Shown: positions 40,969 through 50,412 of the stretch, one piece after another
Position numbering within the stretch: position 1 is the stretch's first letter
Layout of the letters: every line of letters begins with the position of its first letter
DNA from: Geothrix oryzae
GTDB taxonomy: Bacteria > Acidobacteriota > Holophagae > Holophagales > Holophagaceae
Length of the DNA: 64,000 nt
Direction: 5' to 3'
Assembly: GCF_030295385.1 (NCBI RefSeq)
Contig: NZ_AP027079.1
Coordinates: 434,001 to 498,000, forward strand
Made by a program: the position numbers and the translations under genes
Notes under the pieces: generated by a model
Told to the model about the DNA's origin: nothing
What the model saw: the letters and a program-made list of their open reading frames with translations, nothing else
The model's database searches: none

Positions 40969-42438
40969 TTAGCGGATGCCCACATGGCCGCGCACGGACT
41001 CGATGAGCCTGGCGGAGTCATAGCCGAGGCCGTCCTTGAAGACCGTCACCACCTGCTCGATGTCCTCGATCCGGGCGGTGGGATCGCCCTTCACCACCAC
41101 CAGGTCCGCCTGCTTACCCGATGCCAGGGTGCCGATGCGGTCGAGGCGGCCCAGGAAGGCGGCACCATTCGCCGTGTAGATGCGGATGGCCTCTGCGGGC
41201 GTGAAGCCGGCTTCCACCAGCAGCTCCAGCTCCCGGTGGTCGCCAAATCCGGGCAGCACGCCGCCCATGCCCGTGGGATCGGGGCCCGCCAGCAGCAGGC
41301 CGCCCGCCTTCACGAAGGCCCGCTCGAAGGCCATCTCCTTCTTGAGCAGCTGCTCGGGCGTGCTGTTGGGAACCACGCGGACCTTGGCGCGGGCCGCCAG
41401 GTAGCTGGCCTTGGACTCGGCGGACATGGCCGCCAGCACGCGGGGCTGGAGCGGCGGCCGGCCGGGCACCATCATCTCGAAGACCGGCAGGGTGGAGGTG
41501 AGGGCCACCTTCTTTTCCACCAGGTCGCGGATGAGCTTCTGCACCTCGGCTCCGTCCACATCGACCTTGAGCCATGCGGACCAGGAGACCGCCACCGGCG
41601 GGCAGATATCGGGCGTCTTGCCGGGCGCGAACTCCGTGTCCGTGTAGACGGGGCCATGCTCGAAGTTGTCAATGCCCAGGGCCATGGCCTCGGGCCAGGT
41701 CACGGAACCCAGGTGCCCGGTCACCTTGAGGCCCCGGGCGTGGGCGGCCTGGATGGCCGCGCCGAGGTCGGCCCGGTGGATGTTCATGTAGGCCTTGAAG
41801 GAGGTGACGCCCGCATCGGCCCAGAAATCCACGAAGCGGCGGGCCTCCTCAGGGCTCCGTAGGCCATGCATCTGCGGCGTCATGGGCTCGAGGCCTTCGA
41901 GGTAGGGGCCCGTCACATCCATCTTGGGCCCGGGCAAGAGGCCCGCGTCGATCTGCCGCTTGATGTTGAGGTCCGTGTAGGGCTCCAGACTGCCGGTGGT
42001 GCGGATGGTGGTGACGCCGCAGGCCAGATAGAGGCGCGGCGCCGAGTGGGCGATCTCGGCGAAGAGCCGTCCCGGCGGCACGGCGGCGCCCTTCTCGTCG
42101 CTGTGGATGGAGTGCGTGTAGAACAGGTGGTTGTGCATGCCCACCAGGCCCGGGAGCACCGTGTGGCCCGTGAGGTCCAGCACCTGCGCACCCTTGGGCG
42201 TCGCCACGGTGGAGGCGGCACCCATGGCCTCGATGCGGCCGCCGCGGAGGATCAGGGTCTGGTCCTCGCGGGCAGGGGCGCCGGTGCCGTCCACCACGCG
42301 GGCATGCAGCAGGGCCACCACGGGTGCGTCCACCTTCAGGAAGGCGCGGACTTCGGCCGAGGGTGGAGGCCCAGGCTGGGCCGCCAGGGCTGTTCCGAGC
42401 GCGAAGGCCAGGCTGGCGAGTCGTGCGTGAGCGGACAT
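40969..42438 (-). CDS. Secreted metal-dependent amidohydrolase
   Basis: A 489-residue amidohydrolase-superfamily enzyme with a signal peptide (SLAFALGTALAAQ). Metal-site residues are visible: HxH in LVGMHNHLFY, the probable carboxylated lysine in SFKAYM, His in TGHLGS and FEHGPVY, and Asp in AGPDPTGMGG. The end ASGKQADLVVVKGDP is typical. It resembles imidazolonepropionase-like or prolidase-like secreted hydrolases. The substrate cannot be read from the sequence. Confidence 0.85.
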   Translation of the reverse strand: MSAHARLASLAFALGTALAAQPGPPPSAEVRAFLKVDAPVVALLHARVVDGTGAPAREDQTLILRGGRIEAMGAASTVATPKGAQVLDLTGHTVLPGLVGMHNHLFYTHSIHSDEKGAAVPPGRLFAEIAHSAPRLYLACGVTTIRTTGSLEPYTDLNIKRQIDAGLLPGPKMDVTGPYLEGLEPMTPQMHGLRSPEEARRFVDFWADAGVTSFKAYMNIHRADLGAAIQAAHARGLKVTGHLGSVTWPEAMALGIDNFEHGPVYTDTEFAPGKTPDICPPVAVSWSAWLKVDVDGAEVQKLIRDLVEKKVALTSTLPVFEMMVPGRPPLQPRVLAAMSAESKASYLAARAKVRVVPNSTPEQLLKKEMAFERAFVKAGGLLLAGPDPTGMGGVLPGFGDHRELELLVEAGFTPAEAIRIYTANGAAFLGRLDRIGTLASGKQADLVVVKGDPTARIEDIEQVVTVFKDGLGYDSARLIESVRGHVGIR

Positions 42439-42531
42439 GCAAGCTCCTGTGGGGCGTGAGTGTCACGCTACTGCCGGGCTTTGCGCTCCGGCAAGGGGAA
42501 TCGGGCTGGGAACCGTTCCTGCGAGCGCGGG

Positions 42532-43389
42532 TCAGGCTTTCAGGCGCAGCCCCACCAGGCGCCAGGCCTCGGCCTGGTTTTCCGAGGCCAGGGCCTGGCG
42601 GATCGCCTGCTCAAGGTCGAGGGGCGCGATCGGATCCCCCGGCTGCCGCGCCAGACCCGAGAGGTCCGGCAGGCCCGGGCTGTTGGCCAGCTGGCCAAGG
42701 TCGTTGGCGGTGAGGACGCGGCTCTGCTTCAGGACCTCGGGCAGGGCGTCGTAGCCCAGGGGCTTTCCGGCGGGCTTGGGCACCTGGAAGACGGCGGCGC
42801 CGCTGGCGCGGGTGTAGAACGCCCCGCCGTTGCGGCCGATGAGGTCCAGGGCGTCGGGATGAAGGATGGCGCCCGCGAAACAGTCTTCTCGCACATGAAA
42901 GGCGAGCACTTCACCGATGAGCATGAGGCCGGAGCCCGGCCCGCTGCCAAGTTCCACCACCTGTTGCAGGCGGCACTCCATCTGGAAGGGGCTCTCGGCC
43001 ACCAGGGCGGGCGTCACGAAGCGGGCGGGGAGGGGCGTGAGGCCGCTCTTGGGGAATTCGTCCACGCCATCAGGCCACTCGGCGCTGGCCACATTCATGG
43101 GATGCAGCATGGCGTGGCTCACGGCGGCGATGACGAACTCGCCCGTGGCCACGGCGTTCAGGTAGGTGTGCTTCACGGTGCCGTCCCGGCCCCGCCGGTT
43201 GGGCGCGAAGGCCACCGTGGGCGGGTTCGAGCCGAAGGCGTTGAAGAAGCTGAAGGGCGACAGGTTGCGGATGCCCTCCTTCGAGACCGTGCTGGCCAGG
43301 GCGATGGGCCGGGGGGCCACGCCGCTGCAGAGCAGTGCATTGGTTTCGATGGGATTCAGGTCCGAGGGGAGGATCGTCCGATGACTCAT
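42532..43389 (-). CDS. Flavin reductase-like (FMN-binding) protein
   Basis: A 285-residue protein whose first 200 residues form a flavin-reductase-like split barrel: SGVAPRPIALASTVSKEG, NLSPFSFFNAFGSNPPTVAF and KHTYLNAVATGEFVIAAV. The C-terminal 80 residues are less conserved. It probably uses FMN and may serve an oxygenase or a redox role. ATG 43389 overlaps the end of the upstream peptidase gene (ATGA), so the two are co-translated. Confidence 0.8.
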   Translation of the reverse strand: MSHRTILPSDLNPIETNALLCSGVAPRPIALASTVSKEGIRNLSPFSFFNAFGSNPPTVAFAPNRRGRDGTVKHTYLNAVATGEFVIAAVSHAMLHPMNVASAEWPDGVDEFPKSGLTPLPARFVTPALVAESPFQMECRLQQVVELGSGPGSGLMLIGEVLAFHVREDCFAGAILHPDALDLIGRNGGAFYTRASGAAVFQVPKPAGKPLGYDALPEVLKQSRVLTANDLGQLANSPGLPDLSGLARQPGDPIAPLDLEQAIRQALASENQAEAWRLVGLRLKA

Positions 43390-44423
43390 GGCGCGCCGAA
43401 GACCACTTGCTTGCGGCCCGCATCGGTCTCCTTGAGGAACCGGATGAGGCCCAGGTTGTAGGTGCGCTGATCGTCCCACATGGCCATGTGGCTGCCGTTC
43501 GGACAGAGGAGGAAGCTGCCGTGCTGGACCTGGCCGGCCACCCACTTCATGTGGGCGGGATCCATGGTGTCATGGGCGGCACCGATGACGAGGGTGGGCA
43601 TGCCGAGCTTGGGCAGGTCGGCCTTGCGGTCCCACTTTTCCAACCGTCCCGAGGCGCCGAATTCGCTGGGACCCTGCATGAGGACATAGATGTCGTTGTT
43701 GGCGTGCGCCGAAGACCGCTTGAAGGCGTCGGGCCACTCCGGCAGGCGGCAGAGGTGCTTGGCGTAGAAGTGGGGGACGAGGAGCTCCATGTAGCGCGGG
43801 TTCTCGTACTGGCCCTTGGCCTCGAGGTCCTTCACCTCCTTCACCACGGCAGGGTCCATGCCCTTGGCCAGCACCTCGGCGGCATAGCGGTTGTAGTCGG
43901 GAATGCTCATCATCATGTTCGAGATGATCAGGCCCTTGAGGTTCGCGCCGTATTTCAGCGCGTATTCCGCGGCGAGGATGCCGCCCCAGGAGTGGCCCAG
44001 CAAATAGAAGTTGGAGCGGTCGAGGCCCAGGGCCTTCCGCACCTGCTCGACCTCCTCGACGAAGCGTTCCGTGGTCCAGAGGTCGTGGTCCTTGGGCTGG
44101 TCCGAACGGGCCGAGCCCAGCTGGTCGTAGTAGATGAACTCGATGCCCTCGGCCGGCAGGAAGCCTTCCATGGATTCGAAGTACTCGTGGGTGGAGCCGG
44201 GGCCGCCGTGGAGCAGCAGCAGCTTGATGCGGGGGTTGTTTCCGAAGCGCTTGGTCCAGACCTTGAACGGGCCCTTGGGCGTCTGGATGGAGATGACCTT
44301 CACACCGCCCTCGCGCACGGCCGAAGGATCCGCAAAATAGGAACGCAGGCTGGGCGCCTTCTGGGCAGAGGCCTCTGCCGATCCGAGCACCAGCGTAAGG
44401 AGAAGGACGAAGAGGCGTCGCAT
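43386..44423 (-). CDS. Proline iminopeptidase-family alpha/beta hydrolase, secreted
   Basis: A 345-residue protein with a signal peptide (RRLFVLLLTLVLGSAEASAQ). It has the alpha/beta-hydrolase oxyanion motif HGGPGSTHEY, nucleophile Ser in GHSWGG, acid Asp in GAAHDTMDP and catalytic His in NGSHMAMWD. YDQLGSARSDQP is typical of prolyl aminopeptidases. It would release N-terminal proline from peptides in the periplasm. ATG 44423 has GGAG upstream. Confidence 0.85.
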   Translation of the reverse strand: MRRLFVLLLTLVLGSAEASAQKAPSLRSYFADPSAVREGGVKVISIQTPKGPFKVWTKRFGNNPRIKLLLLHGGPGSTHEYFESMEGFLPAEGIEFIYYDQLGSARSDQPKDHDLWTTERFVEEVEQVRKALGLDRSNFYLLGHSWGGILAAEYALKYGANLKGLIISNMMMSIPDYNRYAAEVLAKGMDPAVVKEVKDLEAKGQYENPRYMELLVPHFYAKHLCRLPEWPDAFKRSSAHANNDIYVLMQGPSEFGASGRLEKWDRKADLPKLGMPTLVIGAAHDTMDPAHMKWVAGQVQHGSFLLCPNGSHMAMWDDQRTYNLGLIRFLKETDAGRKQVVFGAP

Positions 44424-44457
44424 GGGTGCTCCAGGCATGGGGGATGCCCCAGTCTAG

Positions 44458-45477
44458 TCAGTCCCCGGCCTCGCCGGAGGGGGTCCCGGCATAGAGGTCG
44501 GGGAGGGTGCCGCCCACCAGGGATGCGGGCGTGTCCACCAGCCGCTCGGGCACATGGGTGATGGTATTCACCAGGCGGCCCAGGCCCTCGATCTCGAGCA
44601 CCACCTCGTCGCCGGCCTTGAGCCAGAGGTTGTCCGTGATCTTCGAGCCGTTCAGCTCCAGCAGGCAGCCCGTCCCCACGGTGCCGCTGCCGATGACCTC
44701 GCCCGGGTGCATCTGGATGCCGTAGCTGGTGCGCTGCAGGATCTGGGCGAAGGTCCAGTTCATGCTGTCGGCGTTGCCATTGGACAGACGATGGCCATTC
44801 ACGGTGCAGGTCATGGCCGCGTGGAGAACTTCGCCGTGGCCCGTCCCCTCGAGTTTCAGCTCGTCCTTGGTGACGAGCCAGGGGCCCAGGCTGGTGGCGA
44901 AGTCCTTGCCCTTGCAGGGGCCGAGGGAGAGCTTCATCTCTTCCATCTGGAGCATGCGGGCGCTCCAGTCGTTCATCACCATGTAGCCGAAGATGGCCTC
45001 GTCGGCCTCCGCCAGGGTGGCGTTCTTCAGGGGCCGCCCCGTGACGATGGCCACTTCCAGCTCGAAATCGAGGCGCGCGAGGTGGTGATCCTGCACCCGC
45101 ACCTCGCCGGGGCCCGTCACAGCCAGGTGGTTGGTGAAGTAGGTGACGGGGAAGAGGTCGAACTCGGGGATCATCTCCAGCCCGCGGTTGCGCCGCGCGG
45201 TGGCCACATGCTGGCGGAAGGCGTAGCCGTCGCGCATGGAGACCGGGCGGGGCAGGGGCGCCAGCAGGCGGATGGTGGCGGGATCGAGGAGGGCTGCGGG
45301 AGGCGGCGCCGCGGCGAGGGCCCGGGCCAGGGGCATGAGCTCGTCCTGGCGCCGGATGAGGGTGAGCATGTCCACGGCCAGGCGGGGTTCGGCGGCGGCG
45401 AAGTCGAGGAGCCTGCCTTCCGGCATCACGGCGCCGATCTTCTCGATTCCAGCCTGCAGGAAAGTCACCAGCTTCAT
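44458..45477 (-). CDS. Fumarylacetoacetate hydrolase family protein
   Basis: A 339-residue FAH-superfamily enzyme. The metal-binding acidic motif is in DFELEVAIVTGRPL. MNDWSARMLQMEEM, KDFATSLGPWLV and GEVIGSGTVGTGCLLE follow. It resembles the bacterial fumarylacetoacetases linked to tyrosine degradation, fitting the nearby hmgA. Family members also act on other acylpyruvates, so the substrate is likely but not certain. It is upstream of the peptidase-flavoprotein pair on the same strand. Confidence 0.85.
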   Translation of the reverse strand: MKLVTFLQAGIEKIGAVMPEGRLLDFAAAEPRLAVDMLTLIRRQDELMPLARALAAAPPPAALLDPATIRLLAPLPRPVSMRDGYAFRQHVATARRNRGLEMIPEFDLFPVTYFTNHLAVTGPGEVRVQDHHLARLDFELEVAIVTGRPLKNATLAEADEAIFGYMVMNDWSARMLQMEEMKLSLGPCKGKDFATSLGPWLVTKDELKLEGTGHGEVLHAAMTCTVNGHRLSNGNADSMNWTFAQILQRTSYGIQMHPGEVIGSGTVGTGCLLELNGSKITDNLWLKAGDEVVLEIEGLGRLVNTITHVPERLVDTPASLVGGTLPDLYAGTPSGEAGD

Positions 45478-45567
45478 CGGATTCTCCGCAAAGACCCAGT
45501 GTAATGCCGGAAAAACACGACTCTTGCATCGTCATTCGCGGCGGATGGGAGGAAGTACACTTGGATC

Positions 45568-46461
45568 ATGCGCGCCCTCCTCCTTGCCACGAGTCTCCTG
45601 CTGCCGGGAACCACCATGACGCCCTCCACCCCGACGACCGTTGCCCGCCTCGAGACCCTGCGCCTGGGCCAGCTGCAGGTGTGGAAGCTGCAGGACGGGC
45701 GGATCTCCCTCGCCGCATCGCTCCTCAAGGGCATCGATCCCGCGGAGGCGCGGCGGCTGCTGGGCGGCCAGGACGCCGCGGACACCCCCGTGAACGCCTA
45801 CCTCGTGCGGATGCCCGACCGGACCGTCCTGGTGGACACGGGTATGGGCAAGGATCCCGAGGAGGATTCGGGCCACCTGGCGGAGCAGCTCTCGGCCGCG
45901 GGCATGGCGCCCTCGGACATCGACCTGATCCTCATCACCCACGACCACTTCGACCACATCGGCGGCCTGCTGAAGGCCGATGGTACCCGGGCCTTCCCCA
46001 AGGCGGTCGTGGCGGTGGCCCGCCGCGAGCATGCCTTCTGGACCGAGGATCCCTCGCACCTGCCCGAGCGCCTGCGGGACCGGGCGTCGAAACTGAAAGC
46101 CCTCTTTGGGGTCTACGAGAAAGCCGGTGCCTTCCGCCTCTTCGAGGACGGCGAGGAACTCGCCCCAGGGCTCCGCGCCATCCCGGCCCACGGCCATACG
46201 GGCGGCCACGCGGTCTACGCCTTCACCTCCGAGGGCCGTGAGCTCTGGTGCATCGGCGACCTCATCCACTTCGGCGCGGTGCAGTTCCAGCATCCGGAAG
46301 CGGGTGTCGCCTTCGACCTCGACGGGGACCGCGCCGTGAAGGTCCGGCAGGAGCTCTTCCGCGACGCCGCCCGTCGGAAGGCCGTGCTGGCCGGCGCCCA
46401 CCTGCCGCAGATCGTGCGGATCACCCCGAAGGGTGCGGGCTACGATGCGGCCAGGCCCTGA
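45568..46461 (+). CDS. Secreted metallo-beta-lactamase-fold hydrolase
   Basis: A 297-residue protein with a short signal peptide (RALLLATSLLLPG) and the binuclear zinc motif THDHFDHIGG (HxHxDH). A later His is in AHGHTGGHAVY, and the Asp region CIGDLIHFGAVQF is present. This is the MBL-fold subgroup that includes lactonases and related hydrolases. The substrate is unknown, and nothing indicates antibiotic resistance. It converges with bioA, 11 bp apart. Confidence 0.82.
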   Translation: MRALLLATSLLLPGTTMTPSTPTTVARLETLRLGQLQVWKLQDGRISLAASLLKGIDPAEARRLLGGQDAADTPVNAYLVRMPDRTVLVDTGMGKDPEEDSGHLAEQLSAAGMAPSDIDLILITHDHFDHIGGLLKADGTRAFPKAVVAVARREHAFWTEDPSHLPERLRDRASKLKALFGVYEKAGAFRLFEDGEELAPGLRAIPAHGHTGGHAVYAFTSEGRELWCIGDLIHFGAVQFQHPEAGVAFDLDGDRAVKVRQELFRDAARRKAVLAGAHLPQIVRITPKGAGYDAARP

Positions 46462-46472
46462 GTGAGGAATCC

Positions 46473-47831
46473 TCAGAGAAGGTCCAGCAGCGTTTCAGCG
46501 GCATCGCGGATCCTCGCCGGGGGCGTGCTGAGGGGCGGCAGCAGGTAGAGGCAGTCGCCGATGGGGCGCACCAGCAGGCCGTGGTCCAGGGCCCGGCGAT
46601 GCAGGTGCCAGCCGAAGCGGTCGTCGGAGGCGTGGGCCTCGCCCGTGGTGGGATCCACCAGGCGGCATGCGCCGATGGTGCCGAGGACGCGGGCCTGGCG
46701 CACGGCCGGATGGGCGGAAAGATCCGTGAACGCGGCCTGCATGGCCTCGTGGAGGGCCGCGGCGCGGGCCAGCACGGGTTCCTCGTCGAAGAGGGCCAGG
46801 CTGGCGCAGGCGACGGCACAGGCCGTGGCGTTGCCCGTGTAGCTGTGGCCGTGGAGAAAGGCCCGGCCGGAGGCGGGCTCTCCCCAGAAATGGCCGTAGA
46901 TCTCCTCCGTGGCCCAGGTGAGGGACAGGGGCAGCGTGCCGCCCGTGAGGCCCTTGGAGAGGCAGAGCAGGTCGGGCGCCACGCCGGCCTGCTCGCTGGC
47001 CAGGAAGGTGCCCGTGCGGCCGAAGCCCGTGGCCACCTCGTCGAGGATGAGGTAGACGCCGTGGCCGTCGCACTGAGCGCGCAGCTCCTGCAGCAGCTCC
47101 GGCGGCCACATGCGCATGCCGCCCGCGCACTGGATGAGCGGCTCGGCGATGAAGGCGGCGAGGCGGTCGCCGTGGGCGGCGAAGAAGGCGCGGACCTCCT
47201 GGCGGGCGGAGGCCAGCCGCTCCGGCCAGCCGGTCAGGTCGGGCTGGATCTCGCGGCGCGGATCCTCGGGCACCTCCAGTCGCTCGCAGGCCAGCAGCAG
47301 GGGCCGGAAGAGGCCCGTCATGAAGTTCTCCAGCTCGCCCACGCCCACGGCGCCCAGGGTATCGCCGTGGTAGCCGCCCCGCAGGGCGCCGAACCGGTCG
47401 CGCCCCCGCTGGCCGCGCTGCAGCTGGGCCTGGAAGGCCATCTTCAGGGCGACTTCGACGGCGGTGCTGCCATCGTCGGAGAAGAAGGCGCGGGTGAGGT
47501 TGGCGGGCAACTTGGGCCGCAGCCGCGCCACCAGCTCGAGGGCGGGCTCGTGGGTGAAGCCGGCGAACATGACATGGTCGAGCCGGGCGGCCTGGCGTTC
47601 AAGGGCGCTCACCAGACGGGGATGGCCGTGGCCATGGAGGCAGGTCCACCAGCTGGAGATGCCGTCCAGCACGCGCTCGCCGTTGGCCAGCAGCAGGTCG
47701 CAGCCTTCGCCGCCCACCACCGGCACCGGCGGATCCGCCTCGTGGATCTTCATCTGCGTGAAGGGGTGCCAGAGGTGGGCGCGGTCGAAGGCCAGGCGGT
47801 CGGACCAGTCGGGGGGCAGGGGCGTGGGCAT
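46473..47831 (-). CDS. bioA: Adenosylmethionine-8-amino-7-oxononanoate aminotransferase
   Basis: It makes 7,8-diaminopelargonic acid in biotin synthesis using SAM as amino donor. The 452 residues include HLWHPFTQMKIHE, the BioA-typical GISSWWTCLHGHGHPRL, FSDDGSTAVEVALKMAFQ, LILDEVATGFGRTGTF and the PLP lysine in LCLSKGLTGGTLPLS. HGHSYTGNATACA is also characteristic. It starts 9 bp after the stop of a sensor gene and is probably the last gene of a bioD-sensor-bioA transcription unit. Confidence 0.94.
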   Translation of the reverse strand: MPTPLPPDWSDRLAFDRAHLWHPFTQMKIHEADPPVPVVGGEGCDLLLANGERVLDGISSWWTCLHGHGHPRLVSALERQAARLDHVMFAGFTHEPALELVARLRPKLPANLTRAFFSDDGSTAVEVALKMAFQAQLQRGQRGRDRFGALRGGYHGDTLGAVGVGELENFMTGLFRPLLLACERLEVPEDPRREIQPDLTGWPERLASARQEVRAFFAAHGDRLAAFIAEPLIQCAGGMRMWPPELLQELRAQCDGHGVYLILDEVATGFGRTGTFLASEQAGVAPDLLCLSKGLTGGTLPLSLTWATEEIYGHFWGEPASGRAFLHGHSYTGNATACAVACASLALFDEEPVLARAAALHEAMQAAFTDLSAHPAVRQARVLGTIGACRLVDPTTGEAHASDDRFGWHLHRRALDHGLLVRPIGDCLYLLPPLSTPPARIRDAAETLLDLL

Positions 47832-47840
47832 CCGGATAGT

Positions 47841-49718
47841 CTAGGGCGGCCCGGTTCGACCCTCCGGGCTTTTGGGCCGCAGCCCGGGGTAGAGGCGTTC
47901 TGAACAGTCCGGACAGATGCCGTGGGTGAAGTCGGCGTCCGTATGCTGGGAAATGTAGGTCTCAAGCTGGTTCCAGGAGCCGTGGTCGTCCCGGATCTTC
48001 TTGCACGAGGCGCAGATGGGGATGATCCCGTGGAGCGTCTTGATGGTATCGACGGCCTCCTGGAGTTCCCGGGTCCGGGTCGCCACCCGCTCTTCCAGGG
48101 TGTCCTTGAGGGCGTTCAATTCGTGAAAGGAGGACCGCAGGGCATCGGCCATCTGCTGGAAATGGCCGTTGAGCCGGTGCATCTCCTCGATGCCGCTGGG
48201 CGGGAGGGCGAGCGGTGTCCCGGCATCGGCCTGGAGGAGCAGGGGGAAGGCCCGGGTGGCCGCTTCCAGCTTGCTGATGGAGTCCGTGAATCTCCGGCTG
48301 AGGGTCTGGGCCAGGGCCGCGGTGCCGAGAATCAGGAGATAAAGCGTTCCGAGGCCGAACAGGCTGATCCGCGTGAGCGAATCGAGCATGGGCACCAGAG
48401 GCAGCTCCACCCGCACCTTCCAGGGGAACTGCGGCGTGAGGAGCCCCTCCCGGACGAGGAGGGAGCTCCTCCAGCGCTGCATGCGGCTGGTCCCCGGCTT
48501 GAGCCTGGGGATCCATTGCCAGGCCCCTTCGCCCAGGGGCCTCGTTTCCGCGATGGGCGGGTGGAATTCGGACATGACCGCCAGTTCCTGCCGGGTGCTG
48601 CTGATGACCCGCTGATTCCGGTCCAGGAGGGTGAGCTGGGCACCGCTCTGGCCGGCGAGGGTCTGCAAGAGCTCCCGGACATGGTCGAGGTTGGTGACCC
48701 CGATGCAGTAGCCGTCGTAGCGGCCCCCCCGGAGGATGGGCGCCAGGAGGGGCAGCATGGGCTGGGTGGGGCCGATCCGTCCCATGACCAGGTCGCCCAC
48801 CAGGGGACGGAGCGAGGCCCGCAGGGCCGGGAGATAGGGGCGGTCCGCGAAATTCCTTCCGAGCACCGGGCGCCCCTCGCCATCGTTCAAGGGGCTGTAG
48901 GCGATCACATCCGCCCTGGCATCGAGCACGCCCACCCGGCGGAAGGCCGGGGTGGCCGCGCGGATGATCTCCGTGGCCTCCTGCAGGCGCGCGCGGGGTG
49001 CATCCGGCCGGGTGGCCAGGGCCGCGAGGGTGATCACGCCCTGGTGCTTGTCTTCGATCCACTCCCGCAGCGCCTGGCGGGCCACCTGGTCGAGTTCGGC
49101 GCTGTGGCGGACCAGCAGCTGCTCCTCCTGGTGGATTCCGCGCCGGACATAGACCACGAGGAACAGCAGCGCCGGGAAGGCGACCATGGCCACCATGGTG
49201 ATGAAGAACGCCGGGCGGAGGGCCGGCCGGATCCCGGTTCCAGGCCGCGTCCAGGCGCGCCAGGCCACATGGATGAGGTAGGCCAGGATGGTGTTGATGA
49301 TCCCGTTGACGGCCTGCTTCAGGATGATTAGGGTCGTCGTCTGGACCGAGGTGTGGAGCAGGTCGTGGTAGAACACCCAGACCAGCGGCGCGCCTAGGAG
49401 GGTCCAGAAGAGGATGTCCGCCAGCAGGAGATCCCAGGACCGGCGCCGGACCAGCCAGCCGACGCAGACGGCTTCGGCGGCGAGGATCACCAGGGCCCAG
49501 GGATGGTTCCAGAGCACCCAGGTGGCGCTGCCCGCCACCAGTGCGGCGGCCACGCCGGGGCCGAGGCCGGCATGGAGGATCGCGAACATCACGAAGGCCG
49601 ATCCGAAGATGAAATCGACATTGAAGAAGATTTCGACGCGCAGCAGGTTGGCCAGAAAACCCACTGCCCCGAGCAGCAGCGAGGCCAGGACCGCGTGGCG
49701 CGAGAGGGCGTCGGACAT
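47841..49718 (-). CDS. Membrane sensor with Cache-like domain and Cys-rich C-terminal module
   Basis: A 625-residue protein. Residues 1-155 hold about five membrane helices (MASE-like). Another helix at about 170-190 precedes a periplasmic double-Cache-like domain (about 195-440) that ends at a helix near 445-470, then a HAMP-like and coiled-coil stretch (RVATRTRELQEAVDTI). No kinase, cyclase or methyl-accepting domain follows. Instead the last 60 residues carry GIIPICASCKKIRDDHG, SWNQLETYISQHTDADF and THGICPDCSERLYP, a two-CxxC zinc-ribbon-like module that ends many PAS and receiver proteins. It lies between bioD and bioA; its output is unknown. Confidence 0.75.
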   Translation of the reverse strand: MSDALSRHAVLASLLLGAVGFLANLLRVEIFFNVDFIFGSAFVMFAILHAGLGPGVAAALVAGSATWVLWNHPWALVILAAEAVCVGWLVRRRSWDLLLADILFWTLLGAPLVWVFYHDLLHTSVQTTTLIILKQAVNGIINTILAYLIHVAWRAWTRPGTGIRPALRPAFFITMVAMVAFPALLFLVVYVRRGIHQEEQLLVRHSAELDQVARQALREWIEDKHQGVITLAALATRPDAPRARLQEATEIIRAATPAFRRVGVLDARADVIAYSPLNDGEGRPVLGRNFADRPYLPALRASLRPLVGDLVMGRIGPTQPMLPLLAPILRGGRYDGYCIGVTNLDHVRELLQTLAGQSGAQLTLLDRNQRVISSTRQELAVMSEFHPPIAETRPLGEGAWQWIPRLKPGTSRMQRWRSSLLVREGLLTPQFPWKVRVELPLVPMLDSLTRISLFGLGTLYLLILGTAALAQTLSRRFTDSISKLEAATRAFPLLLQADAGTPLALPPSGIEEMHRLNGHFQQMADALRSSFHELNALKDTLEERVATRTRELQEAVDTIKTLHGIIPICASCKKIRDDHGSWNQLETYISQHTDADFTHGICPDCSERLYPGLRPKSPEGRTGPP

Positions 49719-49754
49719 GAGCTCCTCATCGGGTGCTCGCGCGGGACAGGTTAT

Positions 49755-50363
49755 TTAATTCACGACATGGATGTGGATTGGGAGAAATCCGCGCAGGATG
49801 CGGGCGTTCTCCTCGGCGATGGCGGGATCCGTGCCATCCGCGCCGGGATTGAGCAGCACGGCCTCGATGCGCCAGCCGCGGAGCATGAGGGCCTCGGCGG
49901 ACAGCAGCGTGTGGTTCAGCGTGCCGAGGCCGCCCAGGGCCACCAGCACGCAGGGCACCTTCAGATCCGTGGACCAGCCGAGGAAGTGGGTCTTCGGGGC
50001 CAGGGGCACCATGAGGCCGCCGACGCCTTCGAGCAGCACGCGTCCTTCGGCGGGGCGCAGGCACCAGCGGGCAGTGGCGTCGAGGTCGAGGACTTGGCCT
50101 TCACGCTGGGCCGCGGCCAGCGGGGACAGGGGTTCCTTCAGCAGGACATGGCTCTCGGTGGCGATGCCCGGACCGCGCACGGCCGTGGCGTCGGCATCAG
50201 GGTGGTCGGCCCTGTCCACGCCCGTCTGGAAGGGCTTGCGATAGGTGACGGGGCCGTGGGCCGCCCAGGCCTGCGCGATGCGGGAGGAGACATGCGTCTT
50301 CCCCACCCCCGTGCCGGTGCCGAGAACCCACAGGGGATGGGGAAGGGAATCCAGATCGAGCAT
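49755..50363 (-). CDS. bioD: Dethiobiotin synthetase
   Basis: It closes the ureido ring of dethiobiotin with CO2 and ATP. The 202 residues have P-loop GTGTGVGKTHVSS, the substrate lysine in YRKPFQTG and the signature EGVGGLMVPLAPK. Length is normal (E. coli 225). It shares the minus strand with the TPR gene upstream and the sensor-bioA pair downstream, all with gaps of 50 bp or less. Confidence 0.93.
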   Translation of the reverse strand: MLDLDSLPHPLWVLGTGTGVGKTHVSSRIAQAWAAHGPVTYRKPFQTGVDRADHPDADATAVRGPGIATESHVLLKEPLSPLAAAQREGQVLDLDATARWCLRPAEGRVLLEGVGGLMVPLAPKTHFLGWSTDLKVPCVLVALGGLGTLNHTLLSAEALMLRGWRIEAVLLNPGADGTDPAIAEENARILRGFLPIHIHVVN

Positions 50364-50412
50364 GGCTTCAGGATCGCAGGAAGGGCCGACGCCCGCCGGG
50401 AGCGGGGCCGGG

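Noticed and set aside
45568-46461. Beta-lactamase resistance gene
   Set aside because: The HxHxDH zinc motif is shared by the whole MBL fold. The signal peptide, overall sequence and context do not point to a true beta-lactamase.
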